Shown here one piece after another: positions 45,772 to 54,685 of a DNA stretch of 64,000 nt. Source of the stretch: MPNP01 sp965116235 (GTDB taxonomy: Bacteria > Pseudomonadota > Alphaproteobacteria > Rhodobacterales > Rhodobacteraceae); the NCBI GenBank assembly GCA_965116235.1, contig OZ220496.1, positions 1,364,001-1,428,000 of the forward strand. The letters run 5' to 3'. The notes beneath the pieces were generated by a model. The model saw nothing but the letters and a program-made list of their open reading frames with translations, was not told where the DNA came from and searched no databases. Both the position numbers and the translations under genes were made by a program. The first letter of the stretch is position 1. Each line of letters begins with the position of its first letter.

Positions 45772-46296
45772 TCATGTGTTTGGTGAAAATTGATACCGAA
45801 AGTCAAGTTCATGCAACATGCCAAAAGTGTCTTTGTATCTGACGGAGAAGGCGTTACAGACATCAGGCAACTTGATTTTTCGGTGTGATTCCGGGCTCGA
45901 CTGCTCATTGGTTACGACAGTCTTTCCGCTTGCAACGGCATGGGCAACCAACCAGCCATCTGCACCGTTGGCGAAATTGGCCTTGGCCTCGTGGCTATGC
46001 CGTTCGTGATTCCAAACCCAAAATATTGCTTGGGCAAAAGTGGTGATGACGTCTTCAAGGTCGCTGCTGAGGAAGAAATCGGCAGGTACGGACTGCCTAA
46101 CCCGCTGCACCAAATCATCACTTTTATGGCCACGGAGCAATTCTTGTTTGACGTGATCAATACTGCGAATATATCCGAGCGAATAACCGTGTAGGATACT
46201 GTCCCAAAATCCCGGACAAACCTGGAATGCATAGTACCGGTTCTTTGCCGTGATCAGCACGTCGGAGTCGATGAGATAGTCAGATATCGAACTCAT
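45772..46296 (-). CDS. DUF4411 (PIN-like) protein, putative toxin of a TA-like pair
   Basis: 174 residues. YLIDSDVLITAKNRYY at the N-terminus with later acidic residues (GADGWLVAHAVA, then VVTNEQS) is the DUF4411 pattern, a PIN-nuclease relative. Its ATG overlaps the stop of the XRE-ImmA/IrrE gene (ATGA), so the two are translationally coupled. This pairing is known among predicted toxin-antitoxin-like loci; the PIN-like partner would be the effector RNase. Confidence 0.75.
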   Translation of the reverse strand: MSSISDYLIDSDVLITAKNRYYAFQVCPGFWDSILHGYSLGYIRSIDHVKQELLRGHKSDDLVQRVRQSVPADFFLSSDLEDVITTFAQAIFWVWNHERHSHEAKANFANGADGWLVAHAVASGKTVVTNEQSSPESHRKIKLPDVCNAFSVRYKDTFGMLHELDFRYQFSPNT

Positions 46297-47449
46297 GGCA
46301 GCGTGATGTCGAGTTTACGGGCATACTTTTGAAACGTGCCACCATGAAGTCGGGTCAGATCATAGGCTTCCTTGAAGCCGATGCGTCCCTCTTTGGCTGC
46401 TCCAATCAGGTAAGTGGCAAACATACGGCCCACTCGATTGTCTTGATTGTTGTAGAAATCTCCCCCGTTCTCTCTTGTTTGCCCTTTCTGGTATTCTCTC
46501 TGGGTATAGTCATGGTAGAAACTGAAAAATTCATCACGCTCTATCAAATCCAGATCCATGGCTCGTCGGCCAATCACTACGGGACTGACCTTGAAACGTC
46601 CGGCCAGATCTTTCAGGAGCTTGTGGGTATCGGTTGTCCTGTTCCAAACGGCTTGAATGTCAGCAGACGGCACGAGGAATTCAGCCGCTGCCTGGTCACA
46701 AAAGCGCTCGACCTCCCCATCGCCTGGCTGTAGCCCCGGATATCCGGACAGGCCTTTGCCCACGTCACCCAACCACAAATGTGCCAATTCGTGCGCAAAA
46801 GTGAACATCTGAGCAGACTTTGCATCAGCTCCGTTGACGAAGATCAACGGGGCATAGGGGTCGCTAAGGGCAAAGCCGCGGAATTCGTTTGCATCCAGTT
46901 TGCGATGGGTGTTGTTATCGACGATGCCATTTATGACCGCCATGATGCCAAGCGCTTCAACGGCTTTGCGTAGTCGGCCTAGGGCTGCTGTCCAAGTTGG
47001 AACTCGTGCGCCCCAGCCGTTGGTCTGCTTCAGCACTCGTCGCATTTCACGTCCGACGGCTTCAGGGTCATCCGCAAGCGTTGCCGCACCAACGAGACCT
47101 ATCGGTTCAGCCCCGGCTTCCATTTTCTCTTCCCTTAGCCAAGCCTGCCGCCGTAGCATGAGGTGGATGGTGTCCATCAATTCTGGACTAATGCCATGAG
47201 GTCGTTGATTTTCAACCGTGCGGAAATCGGTAAATGGCAACCGCATGGCCGGCGGTTCGGGCAGGAACAAGAATCCGTATGGCACTCGCGTCTTCTTGGC
47301 AAAGTCTTGCAGCTGCCTCTTTGTAGGTTGGGTGGATGCACTTTCCCACTCCCCCAATTTTGGGAATTTTTTTGCAGATCGGTCAACCCGAATCCGGCAC
47401 GTTCTCGAGCCCAGCGAAGAACTTCCGGGCTGGCTGCAACTCGAGTCAT
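46293..47449 (-). pseudogene. XRE - ImmA/IrrE metalloprotease gene, frameshifted at an A7 tract
   Basis: The reading frame from ATG 47449 gives an XRE-like helix-turn-helix start (SPEVLRWARERAGFGLTDLQK) and then runs into a run of seven A on the coding strand (T run 47367-47373). The next frame continues seamlessly with LGEWESASTQPTKRQLQDF and a complete ImmA/IrrE domain with the zinc motif HELAH. One more A (A8) would restore one 385-residue protein. The mutation may be a real break, sequencing error or a slippage switch; a TTG at 47357 could start the protease part alone. It would act as the regulator or antitoxin of the DUF4411 pair. Confidence 0.75.
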
Positions 47450-48264
47450 GGTGTCAACCCCAAATCACGAAGGTTATTGTGTTGGCCAAGTTAGCCTTGG
47501 ATTGGTATAAGCGCACGAGAGAGCCGAATGTTCAGCCAAGAGGATGTCTGGCGGGACGGCCTCACGAATCCCGTGAAGCCACGCTCCAAGCGACCCAAAC
47601 TTACCCCAATGCCATGGTTCATTGCAACCCCGCAGGTTGTCTCATGACGGCCGATGTGCGCCGTTCGGAACGATAGCTATCAACAGGTTCGAAAGGTTTT
47701 CATTGCCGATCTCAAATGGCTGCTCCATTCAACTGGAACTCCAATTTCTAATGACAATCTTACTTATTGATTTGATTGTCAAACTCAAGTCGTTCGCGGG
47801 TGCACTTGCGGGCTAGACCAGGCTGTCGAAGCTTGGCAGGGGATTAGGTGCAATGTCTTCTGGCATCTCCTAACAAAAGAGTGAAAGTTTGATAATGACG
47901 TTAGGCAATACTACTGTAGGCTTGGATCGATAACCTTGCTGGCAGGTGGTTCGTGATGGCTACCGATGCTTTCGCCGCCATCGGCCCTTCAGTTTTTGAG
48001 GGATGGGATATTTTGTCCGTAGCTGCCCAGGACTTTCTGGTTGTGAAGGTCTGGATTTCTTGTCGGAAGATGTCGTGGATACCGGTTGTGATTTGCAATG
48101 CCGAATTTCCTGAGTACACAGGGTTGGCCGGGTACCAAAAAGACGTTGAAAATTATTTCGTTCAGTATACAATGCCCCACAAACTTTGTTTTTCCGCCGG
48201 TAGGACTTTGTCAGTGTTGAATTGTAGCTAGGACCAGGGGTAGCAGCAAGGCGAATGATGGATA
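47450..48264. other. gene-free region between XRE-ImmA and the ABC transporter
   Basis: About 815 bp with no supported gene. Short open frames exist on both strands (for example 47953-48231), but none has a ribosome site with a recognisable product. Promoters for the divergent genes on either side must lie here; I see no strong boxes. Confidence 0.4.
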
Positions 48265-49104
48265 ATGACTCCCACGGACATTTCAATCACAAGGAAACGA
48301 CCTAAGCGACTGTTCAGCTTGCGGGATTCGGCCAATACGAGCCTGCAGGTTGTTCAAGCCGTTCTGGTTTTTGGAATACTTGCGTGGGTCATCTACCGCG
48401 GAGCTCAGGCAATGGACTATCACTGGCAGTGGTACAGGATTCCACGCTTTTTCTATCGGGAAGTTGGTGGTGAAATCATTTACGGGCCACTCGTCCTCGG
48501 CTTTTTCGAAACTCTCCGCCTTGCCGGGATTTCAACGATTTTTGCCATTCTCATTGGGCTGGTAACAGCCTTTGCTCGACTTTCGCACTCAATTGCCGGC
48601 AAATGGATTGCAACGTTCTACCTTGAGGCCATCCGCAACACCCCGTTGCTCGTCCAGCTGTTCCTGTTCTATTTCGTTATCGCGCCGATTTTTGGCATTG
48701 ACCGGTTCTGGGCCGGTGTTCTGTGCCTGTCCTTTTTTGAGGGTTCCTTCGCCGCTGAAATAATTCGAGGCGGAATTATCGGTGTTCCTCGCGAGCAATA
48801 CGAAGCCAGCGATGCGGTTGGACTGACGCCTTTCGACAAATATGCACGAATAATCGTTCCTCAGTCTCTGCCTCTCATATTGCCTCCCTTGACGGGCTTG
48901 ATCATATCCCTGATCAAGCACTCGGCCATTGTAAGCGTCATAGCGGTCTCGGAACTGACGACAGCCGGAATGAATATCATTTCGGAAACCTTCATGGCTT
49001 TCGAAATATGGTTTGTGGTTGCGGGCATCTACCTGGCCCTGACCGTTACTCTTTCAGCAGGGGTGTCCCTGTTCGAAAAATCCCTTGAAAAGGGCAAATT
49101 TTAG
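48265..49104 (+). CDS. polar amino acid ABC transporter permease (first)
   Basis: 279-residue inner-membrane permease of the HisMQ/GlnP type. It has the EAA loop of the family (REQYEASDAVGLTPFDKYARIIVPQSL) and the FFETLRLAGISTIFAILIG helix. An N-terminal cytosolic extension and a periplasmic loop are longer than in GlnP. It is the first gene of a four-gene operon permease-SBP-permease-ATPase on the plus strand. Confidence 0.9.
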   Translation: MTPTDISITRKRPKRLFSLRDSANTSLQVVQAVLVFGILAWVIYRGAQAMDYHWQWYRIPRFFYREVGGEIIYGPLVLGFFETLRLAGISTIFAILIGLVTAFARLSHSIAGKWIATFYLEAIRNTPLLVQLFLFYFVIAPIFGIDRFWAGVLCLSFFEGSFAAEIIRGGIIGVPREQYEASDAVGLTPFDKYARIIVPQSLPLILPPLTGLIISLIKHSAIVSVIAVSELTTAGMNIISETFMAFEIWFVVAGIYLALTVTLSAGVSLFEKSLEKGKF

Positions 49105-49123
49105 CAAGTACGGAGTTCAAGAT

Positions 49124-49957
49124 ATGAAAGCATTTACTTCAATTAAGAGTTTGATTGCAGCGGCACTGGTGGCTCTTGTCGGGCTCGGCACTGGTGCTGT
49201 TGTCGCTCAGGACGAAAGCGTCTTGGTTGAAATCCAGAAGCGCGGGGTGCTGAAGGTTGGCATGTCAACGTTTGTGCCGTGGGCCATGCGAGACAAGGAG
49301 GGCAACCTCATCGGTTTCGAAATTGATGTTGCCACGCAGGTGGCAGAAGATCTGGGCGTTGACGTCGAGTTCGTGCCTACTCAGTGGAGCGGGATCATTC
49401 CGGCACTTCTGGCCAAGAAATTTGATATCATCATCGGGGGCATGTCGATCACGCCACAACGCAACCTGACGGTCAACTTTACCCGTCCCTACGCCAACTC
49501 CGGTCAGCAGATTGCTGCTCACAAGGAACTGGCCAAGAATGTGAAGACATTGGAAGACTTGAACTCGCCCGATGTCGTCATCGCCTGTCGTCGCGGAGCA
49601 ACGCCATGCACGATTTCGCAAAAACTGTTTCCGATGGCCGAGCTTCGTCGATTTGACGATGATGCTCAAGCCTTTCAGGAGGTCGTCAACGGCAATGCCA
49701 CGGCAACAATGTCTTCGGCACCAAAACCGGCGTTTTGGGCTGAAGCCAATCCCGACAAGATTGTCCTTCCATTCGGGGCTGAACCTGTAACCAGAGGAAA
49801 TGAGGCCATGGCCTTGCGCAAGGGAGACACTGACGCTCTGAACTTCTTTTCCAACTGGATTCTGCTGAGACAGGCTGACGGATGGTTGAAGGAGAGGCAC
49901 GATTACTGGTTCAAGAGCCAATCCGGATGGATTGATATGGTTTCTATCGAACAGTAA
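49124..49957 (+). CDS. amino acid ABC transporter substrate-binding protein
   Basis: 277-residue periplasmic binding protein of SBP family 3 with a signal peptide ending GAVVAQ. The typical GVLKVGMSTFVPWAMRDKEG start, IGFEIDVATQVAEDLGV and IIIGGMSITPQRNL segments are present; the paired cysteines CRRGATPC could form a disulfide. ATG 49124 has a GGAG site. It lies between the two permease genes, and a strong hairpin follows its stop. Confidence 0.9.
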   Translation: MKAFTSIKSLIAAALVALVGLGTGAVVAQDESVLVEIQKRGVLKVGMSTFVPWAMRDKEGNLIGFEIDVATQVAEDLGVDVEFVPTQWSGIIPALLAKKFDIIIGGMSITPQRNLTVNFTRPYANSGQQIAAHKELAKNVKTLEDLNSPDVVIACRRGATPCTISQKLFPMAELRRFDDDAQAFQEVVNGNATATMSSAPKPAFWAEANPDKIVLPFGAEPVTRGNEAMALRKGDTDALNFFSNWILLRQADGWLKERHDYWFKSQSGWIDMVSIEQ

Positions 49958-49979
49958 GCTGAAAAGGCTGAAAGGAAGC

Positions 49980-50003
49980 GGGCAGCTGTGTGAACAGCTG
50001 CCC
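49980..50003 (+). other. intercistronic hairpin after the binding-protein gene
   Basis: A perfect 10-bp stem, GGGCAGCTGT / ACAGCTGCCC, with a four-base loop GTGA, lies between the SBP stop and the second permease. No T run follows, so it is more likely to stabilise the upstream mRNA or weaken read-through than to terminate fully, as in other binding-protein operons where the SBP is made in excess. Confidence 0.7.
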
Positions 50004-50014
50004 GATAATCGGCC

Positions 50015-50920
50015 ATGGATCGAAATTCACCTCCACCGAAGCCCCCAAGGCAGGGATTGACACTGGTCGACTATCTCCTGTTTGGAGCCGTTGCCGCTCT
50101 GATCGTATACATAGTGTGGCGGGTGAATGATGTTCTGGTTTACCACTGGAACTGGACGCGGGTGCTCGGGTTCATTGCACGTATTGACGAAGAAACCGGC
50201 ATGCTGGTTCCAAACCTCTTGATTGAGGGCCTTCTGACGACCCTCAGGCTGGCCGTCTGGTCAACGGTATTTGCCACCGTTATTGGCGTTGTCATGGGGT
50301 ACTGGCGACGATGCAACACCTTGGCTCTCAGAATTATAAGCCGGGTTTATGTCGAATTGATCCGCAACATTCCCCCGATCGTCTTCATCTTCATATTCTA
50401 TTTCTTCATATCGAGTCAGCTGTTTCCCCTTCTGGGGCTTGATTCTCTGAACACGAAAGGTCCCTTCATGGAAAGCTGGGTCTTCTACTTCTTTTTTGGA
50501 GATCCGCGACTCTTTGAAAACTTCATTGCCGGAGTGATTTGTCTGGCCATTTTTGAAGGTGCCTACATTACCGAGATCGTTCGGGCCGGCATTCAGTCCA
50601 TAACAAAAGGTCAGTGGGAAGCTGCCCGGGCCATGGGCCTGTCCCATTTCAACATTTTGCGGGACATAATCATACCGCAAGCTGTCCGCAAAATCCTTCC
50701 GCCTCTTGCCGGCCAGTTCATTACCTTGATCAAGGACTCGGCCATCGTGTCGCTGATTTCAATTCAGGAACTGACATTTCTGGCGATTGAGGTGGCCTCG
50801 ACCACGACGAAGGTGTTTGAAACATGGATTTTGGTTGGAGTGATGTATTTTCTGCTGTGTTACAGCTTTGCCTACCTGTTTGGCTATCTTGAAAGAAGAA
50901 GTGCCAGGTCCAGGCGTTGA
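50015..50920 (+). CDS. polar amino acid ABC transporter permease (second)
   Basis: 301-residue permease paired with the gene at 48265. The EAA loop is GQWEAARAMGLSHFNILRDIIIPQAV, and the preceding helix contains the LIRNIPPIVFIF turn. An inserted segment around SLNTKGPFMESWVFYFFFGD is longer than in E. coli GlnP. It lies 24 bp before the ATPase gene. Confidence 0.88.
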   Translation: MDRNSPPPKPPRQGLTLVDYLLFGAVAALIVYIVWRVNDVLVYHWNWTRVLGFIARIDEETGMLVPNLLIEGLLTTLRLAVWSTVFATVIGVVMGYWRRCNTLALRIISRVYVELIRNIPPIVFIFIFYFFISSQLFPLLGLDSLNTKGPFMESWVFYFFFGDPRLFENFIAGVICLAIFEGAYITEIVRAGIQSITKGQWEAARAMGLSHFNILRDIIIPQAVRKILPPLAGQFITLIKDSAIVSLISIQELTFLAIEVASTTTKVFETWILVGVMYFLLCYSFAYLFGYLERRSARSRR

Positions 50921-50944
50921 CAAGAATCTGAAAGGGTAGGACAA

Positions 50945-51724
50945 GTGAGTTTGGTGGAGCGAACTGAAGAAGTGGCGGCGATTGAGCAGAAACCCATTGT
51001 TGAGGTGAACGGCTTATGCAAGTGGTTCGATGAGTTTTGTGCTCTGTTCAATATTAGTCTCACGGTCAATCATGGAGAAAAAGTTGTCGTTTGCGGTCCC
51101 TCGGGTTCAGGCAAGTCGACTTTGATCCGGTGCCTGAATCAGCTGGAGGAACATCAGTTGGGAACGATCAGGATTGATGGAGTGGAAGTAAAGCCGAGAA
51201 TGAAGAAAATTGAAGAAATCCGACGCAACGTTGGCATGGTGTTTCAAAGTTTCAATCTGTTCCCACACCTGAAAGTTCTCGATAATCTGACAATCGGACC
51301 CATTCGCAACCGAGGCATATCGAGGGAAGACGCTCAGGAATTGGCAATGACGTATCTCGACCGGGTTCACATTGCTGATCAGGCAAACAAGTATCCGGCA
51401 CAGCTTTCGGGCGGGCAGCAGCAAAGGGTTGCCATCGCCAGAGCCTTGTGCATGAAGCCCAAGATAATGCTTTTTGACGAACCGACATCGGCTTTGGATC
51501 CAGAGATGATTTCGGGAGTGCTGGACGTGATGGTTGAACTGGCCGAAGACGGCATGACAATGATTTGTGTAACCCATGAGATGGGTTTTGCCAGGCAGGT
51601 TGGAGACCGTGTCGTCTTTATGGACGATGCCGAGATCGTTGAAATCGGAACGCCTGAGGAGTTTTTCGATTCTCCCAAAACAGAACGGGCCAAGCTGTTT
51701 CTGAGCCAGCTATTGTCCCACTGA
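50945..51724 (+). CDS. amino acid ABC transporter ATP-binding protein
   Basis: 259-residue nucleotide-binding subunit (GlnQ type), starting at GTG 50945. Walker A is GPSGSGKST, the Q loop GMVFQSFNLFPHL, the signature LSGGQQQRVAIARAL, Walker B IMLFDEPTSALDP, and the switch histidine THEMGF. It ends 57 bp before the IS630-family element. Confidence 0.92.
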   Translation: MSLVERTEEVAAIEQKPIVEVNGLCKWFDEFCALFNISLTVNHGEKVVVCGPSGSGKSTLIRCLNQLEEHQLGTIRIDGVEVKPRMKKIEEIRRNVGMVFQSFNLFPHLKVLDNLTIGPIRNRGISREDAQELAMTYLDRVHIADQANKYPAQLSGGQQQRVAIARALCMKPKIMLFDEPTSALDPEMISGVLDVMVELAEDGMTMICVTHEMGFARQVGDRVVFMDDAEIVEIGTPEEFFDSPKTERAKLFLSQLLSH

Positions 51725-52241
51725 AGCTTTTTGAACTGGGTATCTGTTGCCGAAGTTTCGTCGTGGAACGATTCATCATCCTAGTGGTCAGTAAAAAACA
51801 AAAACCCATGTTTTTTGACGGCATGGACTCCATTGTCTGTGTGTGTTAGAGTCGACTTAAAAATGCACATAATCATAACGCGACAATCATTCGCACACGA
51901 GGAGCAGTCCATGGCCACATCCCAGCGTACCCCCATCCATCTCACGGCCGACGACCGGCGTTGTCTGGACGCCGTGTGTGCCGATCCTCAATCGCGTCAG
52001 AAGCATGTTCGCCGCGCCCGTATCATCCTGGAGCTCGGGTCCGGCTGCGGCCTGGCCGAGACCATGCGGCGGACGCGTTCGACCATGTCGACGGTCTGCC
52101 GGTGGTGGGAGCGCTTTCTCACGTTGGGCGTGGAGGGTCTGTGGCGGGATGCGACGCGCCCGCCGGGTCGGGCTCCGATTGCGGCCGACCGCGAGGCCGA
52201 ACGGCTGCGGCTGGCCCAGTCGCCGCCGGAGCATGCGCGCC

Positions 52242-54685
52242 CTGCCTGTTAGTCACAAGTCTTGTCCGGACGCAGTTTCTGGTGCAGCGGTTCGGGTGAC
52301 CGTCGCTCCAGCACGCCCATGCGATACAGGCGCTCATAGGCATCGGCCTGAGCGGCCAGCTTGGCCTGGCCGCGCCACATGTATGTGGGTCCCGGGGGCG
52401 GGTCGTTCGTGCGATTGAGATAGCCGCCGAGGATGGCCAGGATGACCAGGGCTCCGCCCAGAGTGTAGGGATCCAGGGTCAGTTGGCGGTCCTGGGCGAT
52501 GTCGGCGAGCACGGTGATCTCGGTATCGTCCAGGACGGTGTCGGCCGGGAGTTCGGGTGTGTCGCGTCCGAGGCGAGCGAGGGTGAACAGGCGCCAGGCG
52601 ATGACGGCCTTGATGGTGAGGCTGCGTTCCAGTCGCTGGCCCTCGTGGTGGTTGAGGAACTCGGCCCGGCAGCCGGTCTTGAAGATGCGGTGCCACTCCT
52701 CGATGCGCCAGCGCAGGCGATACTGGTCCAGGACCCGTTGGGCGTCCTGGGGCGAGGCGACGCTCTGGCTGGTCAGCAGGGTCCAGCCGAGCGGGGTCGT
52801 GCCTTCGGGCGGGCTCTCCTCGAGGGCACTGAGGATGGTCATGGGGACCGGCTTGGCATGGCGGTCCGCGTGGTCGCGGGGTGGCGGGATCCGGACGGAC
52901 CGGTAGCGCAGGGTCAGGGTGGCCGACCGGGCGGGGCGTCCGGGTCGAGCCTTCTGGGTGCCGGTGGCGTTGCGGGCGGACTGGCGGGTGATCGTCAGGG
53001 TCACAGACCCGGCCGGCGGTTCGGCGGCCAGCTGTTCGAAGAGCCTGGCCTCATGGGGGCCCATGGCTCGGTTGACCTTGGCCCGGACGACCAGGTCGAC
53101 ATGGCGGTGCCGCCGCTGTTCGGCGAACAGGGCGAAGAAGTCGGCCTCCCGATCCATGACGGCCACCACGCGCACGCCCTTGGGGGCCACATGGGCGGCG
53201 TCGCGCAGACCGCGCAGCCAGCGGGCCGACTTGCGAGCGGCGGGCGGAGCCGAACGCTCGGCTGCCCCCGTGGGGGCATCATATTCGATCCGGGTCAGAC
53301 CCAGCGGGACGCCGGTGTCGGCATCGACGGCCAGGGAACTGTGCATGTGCAGGCCCAAGGTCCCGGTCCGGCCGGCATTGCGACCGATGAGACCGAGGTT
53401 GCGACACTTCGGGTGCGTGGCGAAGTTGAGGTCGGTGCCGTCCTGGATCAGGATCACGGTCCGAGCGCCGGCCAGGCGCCGGATGGTACGCTGGCGATGC
53501 GGCTCCAGAATGTTGTCAGAGGTCACGTCCGAGGACGCGGGCTGCTGGATCAGCCGGTAGTAGCCGGTCACCCGGGCCGTCTGTCCGTGCGCGGCGGCGG
53601 GAAAGGAGGCGGCGGGGTCCGCGGCCATGACGGCGGCACAGGTCACCAGACGCCGGCTCAGACGCCGGTCGCCCAGCGGGGCGTCGCCGAATTCGTTCGC
53701 GGCCCACTGGCTCCCGTCCAGCCCCTCGGCGGGACCCAGAGGAACCGGGGCCGCCGGCACCACGCCCAGAACCCGCCGCCAGTCGCGGCGCAACGCCCGC
53801 ATCCAGATCGTCTTGACCGACCGGCGGGGAGCGTCCGGACCGGCAAAGCGTCCCCGTCCGGTCGTTTCGCCCACGCACTCCCAGCCCGCCGCGGCAAAGA
53901 CCGTGCCCGCATGATGTGTCGGATCGACAAAGGTCTCCACCAGCAGCGGACGAAACCCGTATCCGGCCTCAATGTCGGCGGCCAGACGCCGCAGAGCCTG
54001 GCTCAGCACCCGGGAGCCCAGATGACGACAGCGGACCATCGGGCGGATCAGAAACCGGCTCAGACCGATCACCGTCCGGTTCAGGGCCGCCGTGCGCGTC
54101 GGGTCGTCCCAGCCGATCCACCGGTCGCGGGCGGCCAGCCGCAAGGCTGGGGCGGCAAAGCCCAGGGCCCCCAGCACCCCATGGTCCGAGTGGATCAGAT
54201 ATCGCTGCTGCACGCCGGCATGAATGACCGCCCCGCAGGGATGCTCGCGGCGCATCAGTTCCGTCCACACGCGCCGGTCGGCCTCCGTGGCCACCGGACA
54301 CACCCGCAGATTCGCCACATCCGACACCGCCGCCGGAACCGCCACCGGGTCTGGCACGGCCACCCCCAGACCGCGCGGCGGATGACCGCCTCCATGCGAC
54401 CGGGCTGCCGGCAAGGTCAGATGCCCCGCCGTCTCCTGTTCCGCCAGCACCGCCTGACAGCTGGCGAGGCGCAGACGCCCGCGCCCGTCGCGCAGATCAA
54501 ACGCCTCGCACACCCGGCGGGCCACGGCATGACGACTGCGGGCCGGCTCCCGGGCCAGAGCCTGCACGCGAGGCCAGTGAGCCGGGGACAGCAAGGTCGA
54601 ACGAAGGGGTTCCATCATGGGCATGAAACCCAAGGTAATCATCCTTCATAACTATGTCAAGAAAAAAGATGTGACTTACCGGCAG
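52242..54685 (-). mobile_element. IS4-family element with DruA-type transposase, nested in IS630
   Basis: Ends start CTGCCTGTTAGTCACA at 52242 and, read inward on the other strand from 54685, CTGCCGGTAAGTCACA, so the terminal inverted repeats match at 14 of 16 positions. An 8-bp target duplication, TGCGCGCC, flanks the element (52234-52241 and 54686-54693). It is 2444 bp long and very GC-rich. The element is complete with both ends, a duplication and an open transposase frame, so it looks recent. Confidence 0.92.
52249..54642 (-). CDS. IS4-family (Tn5-like) transposase with N-terminal DruA/DUF4338 domain
   Basis: 797 residues, about 300 more than a standard Tn5-like transposase. Residues about 115-270 match the DUF4338 family named after DruA of the Druantia defense system: GVLGALGFAAPALRLAARD, WIGWDDPTR, RFLIRPMVRCRHL and LLVETFVDPTHHAGT. 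Residues about 310-370 are the Tn5-type N-terminal region (WAANEFGDAPLGDRRLSRRL), and the DDE core follows: IQDGTDLNF (Asp401), VAVMDREADFF, and the YRLRWRIEEWHRIFKTG signature with Glu. The DruA part may bind DNA or act as a nuclease; its role in the element is unknown. Confidence 0.85.
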   Translation of the reverse strand: MITLGFMPMMEPLRSTLLSPAHWPRVQALAREPARSRHAVARRVCEAFDLRDGRGRLRLASCQAVLAEQETAGHLTLPAARSHGGGHPPRGLGVAVPDPVAVPAAVSDVANLRVCPVATEADRRVWTELMRREHPCGAVIHAGVQQRYLIHSDHGVLGALGFAAPALRLAARDRWIGWDDPTRTAALNRTVIGLSRFLIRPMVRCRHLGSRVLSQALRRLAADIEAGYGFRPLLVETFVDPTHHAGTVFAAAGWECVGETTGRGRFAGPDAPRRSVKTIWMRALRRDWRRVLGVVPAAPVPLGPAEGLDGSQWAANEFGDAPLGDRRLSRRLVTCAAVMAADPAASFPAAAHGQTARVTGYYRLIQQPASSDVTSDNILEPHRQRTIRRLAGARTVILIQDGTDLNFATHPKCRNLGLIGRNAGRTGTLGLHMHSSLAVDADTGVPLGLTRIEYDAPTGAAERSAPPAARKSARWLRGLRDAAHVAPKGVRVVAVMDREADFFALFAEQRRHRHVDLVVRAKVNRAMGPHEARLFEQLAAEPPAGSVTLTITRQSARNATGTQKARPGRPARSATLTLRYRSVRIPPPRDHADRHAKPVPMTILSALEESPPEGTTPLGWTLLTSQSVASPQDAQRVLDQYRLRWRIEEWHRIFKTGCRAEFLNHHEGQRLERSLTIKAVIAWRLFTLARLGRDTPELPADTVLDDTEITVLADIAQDRQLTLDPYTLGGALVILAILGGYLNRTNDPPPGPTYMWRGQAKLAAQADAYERLYRMGVLERRSPEPLHQKLRPDKTCD

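Noticed and set aside
49980..50003. Rho-independent terminator within the ABC operon
   Set aside because: The stem is strong but no T run follows and the next gene starts 12 bp later, so it is listed as an intercistronic hairpin.
52483..54651. 722-codon open frame antisense to the IS4-family transposase
   Set aside because: A shadow of a very GC-rich gene; no family motifs, and the opposite strand has complete DDE and DruA motifs.
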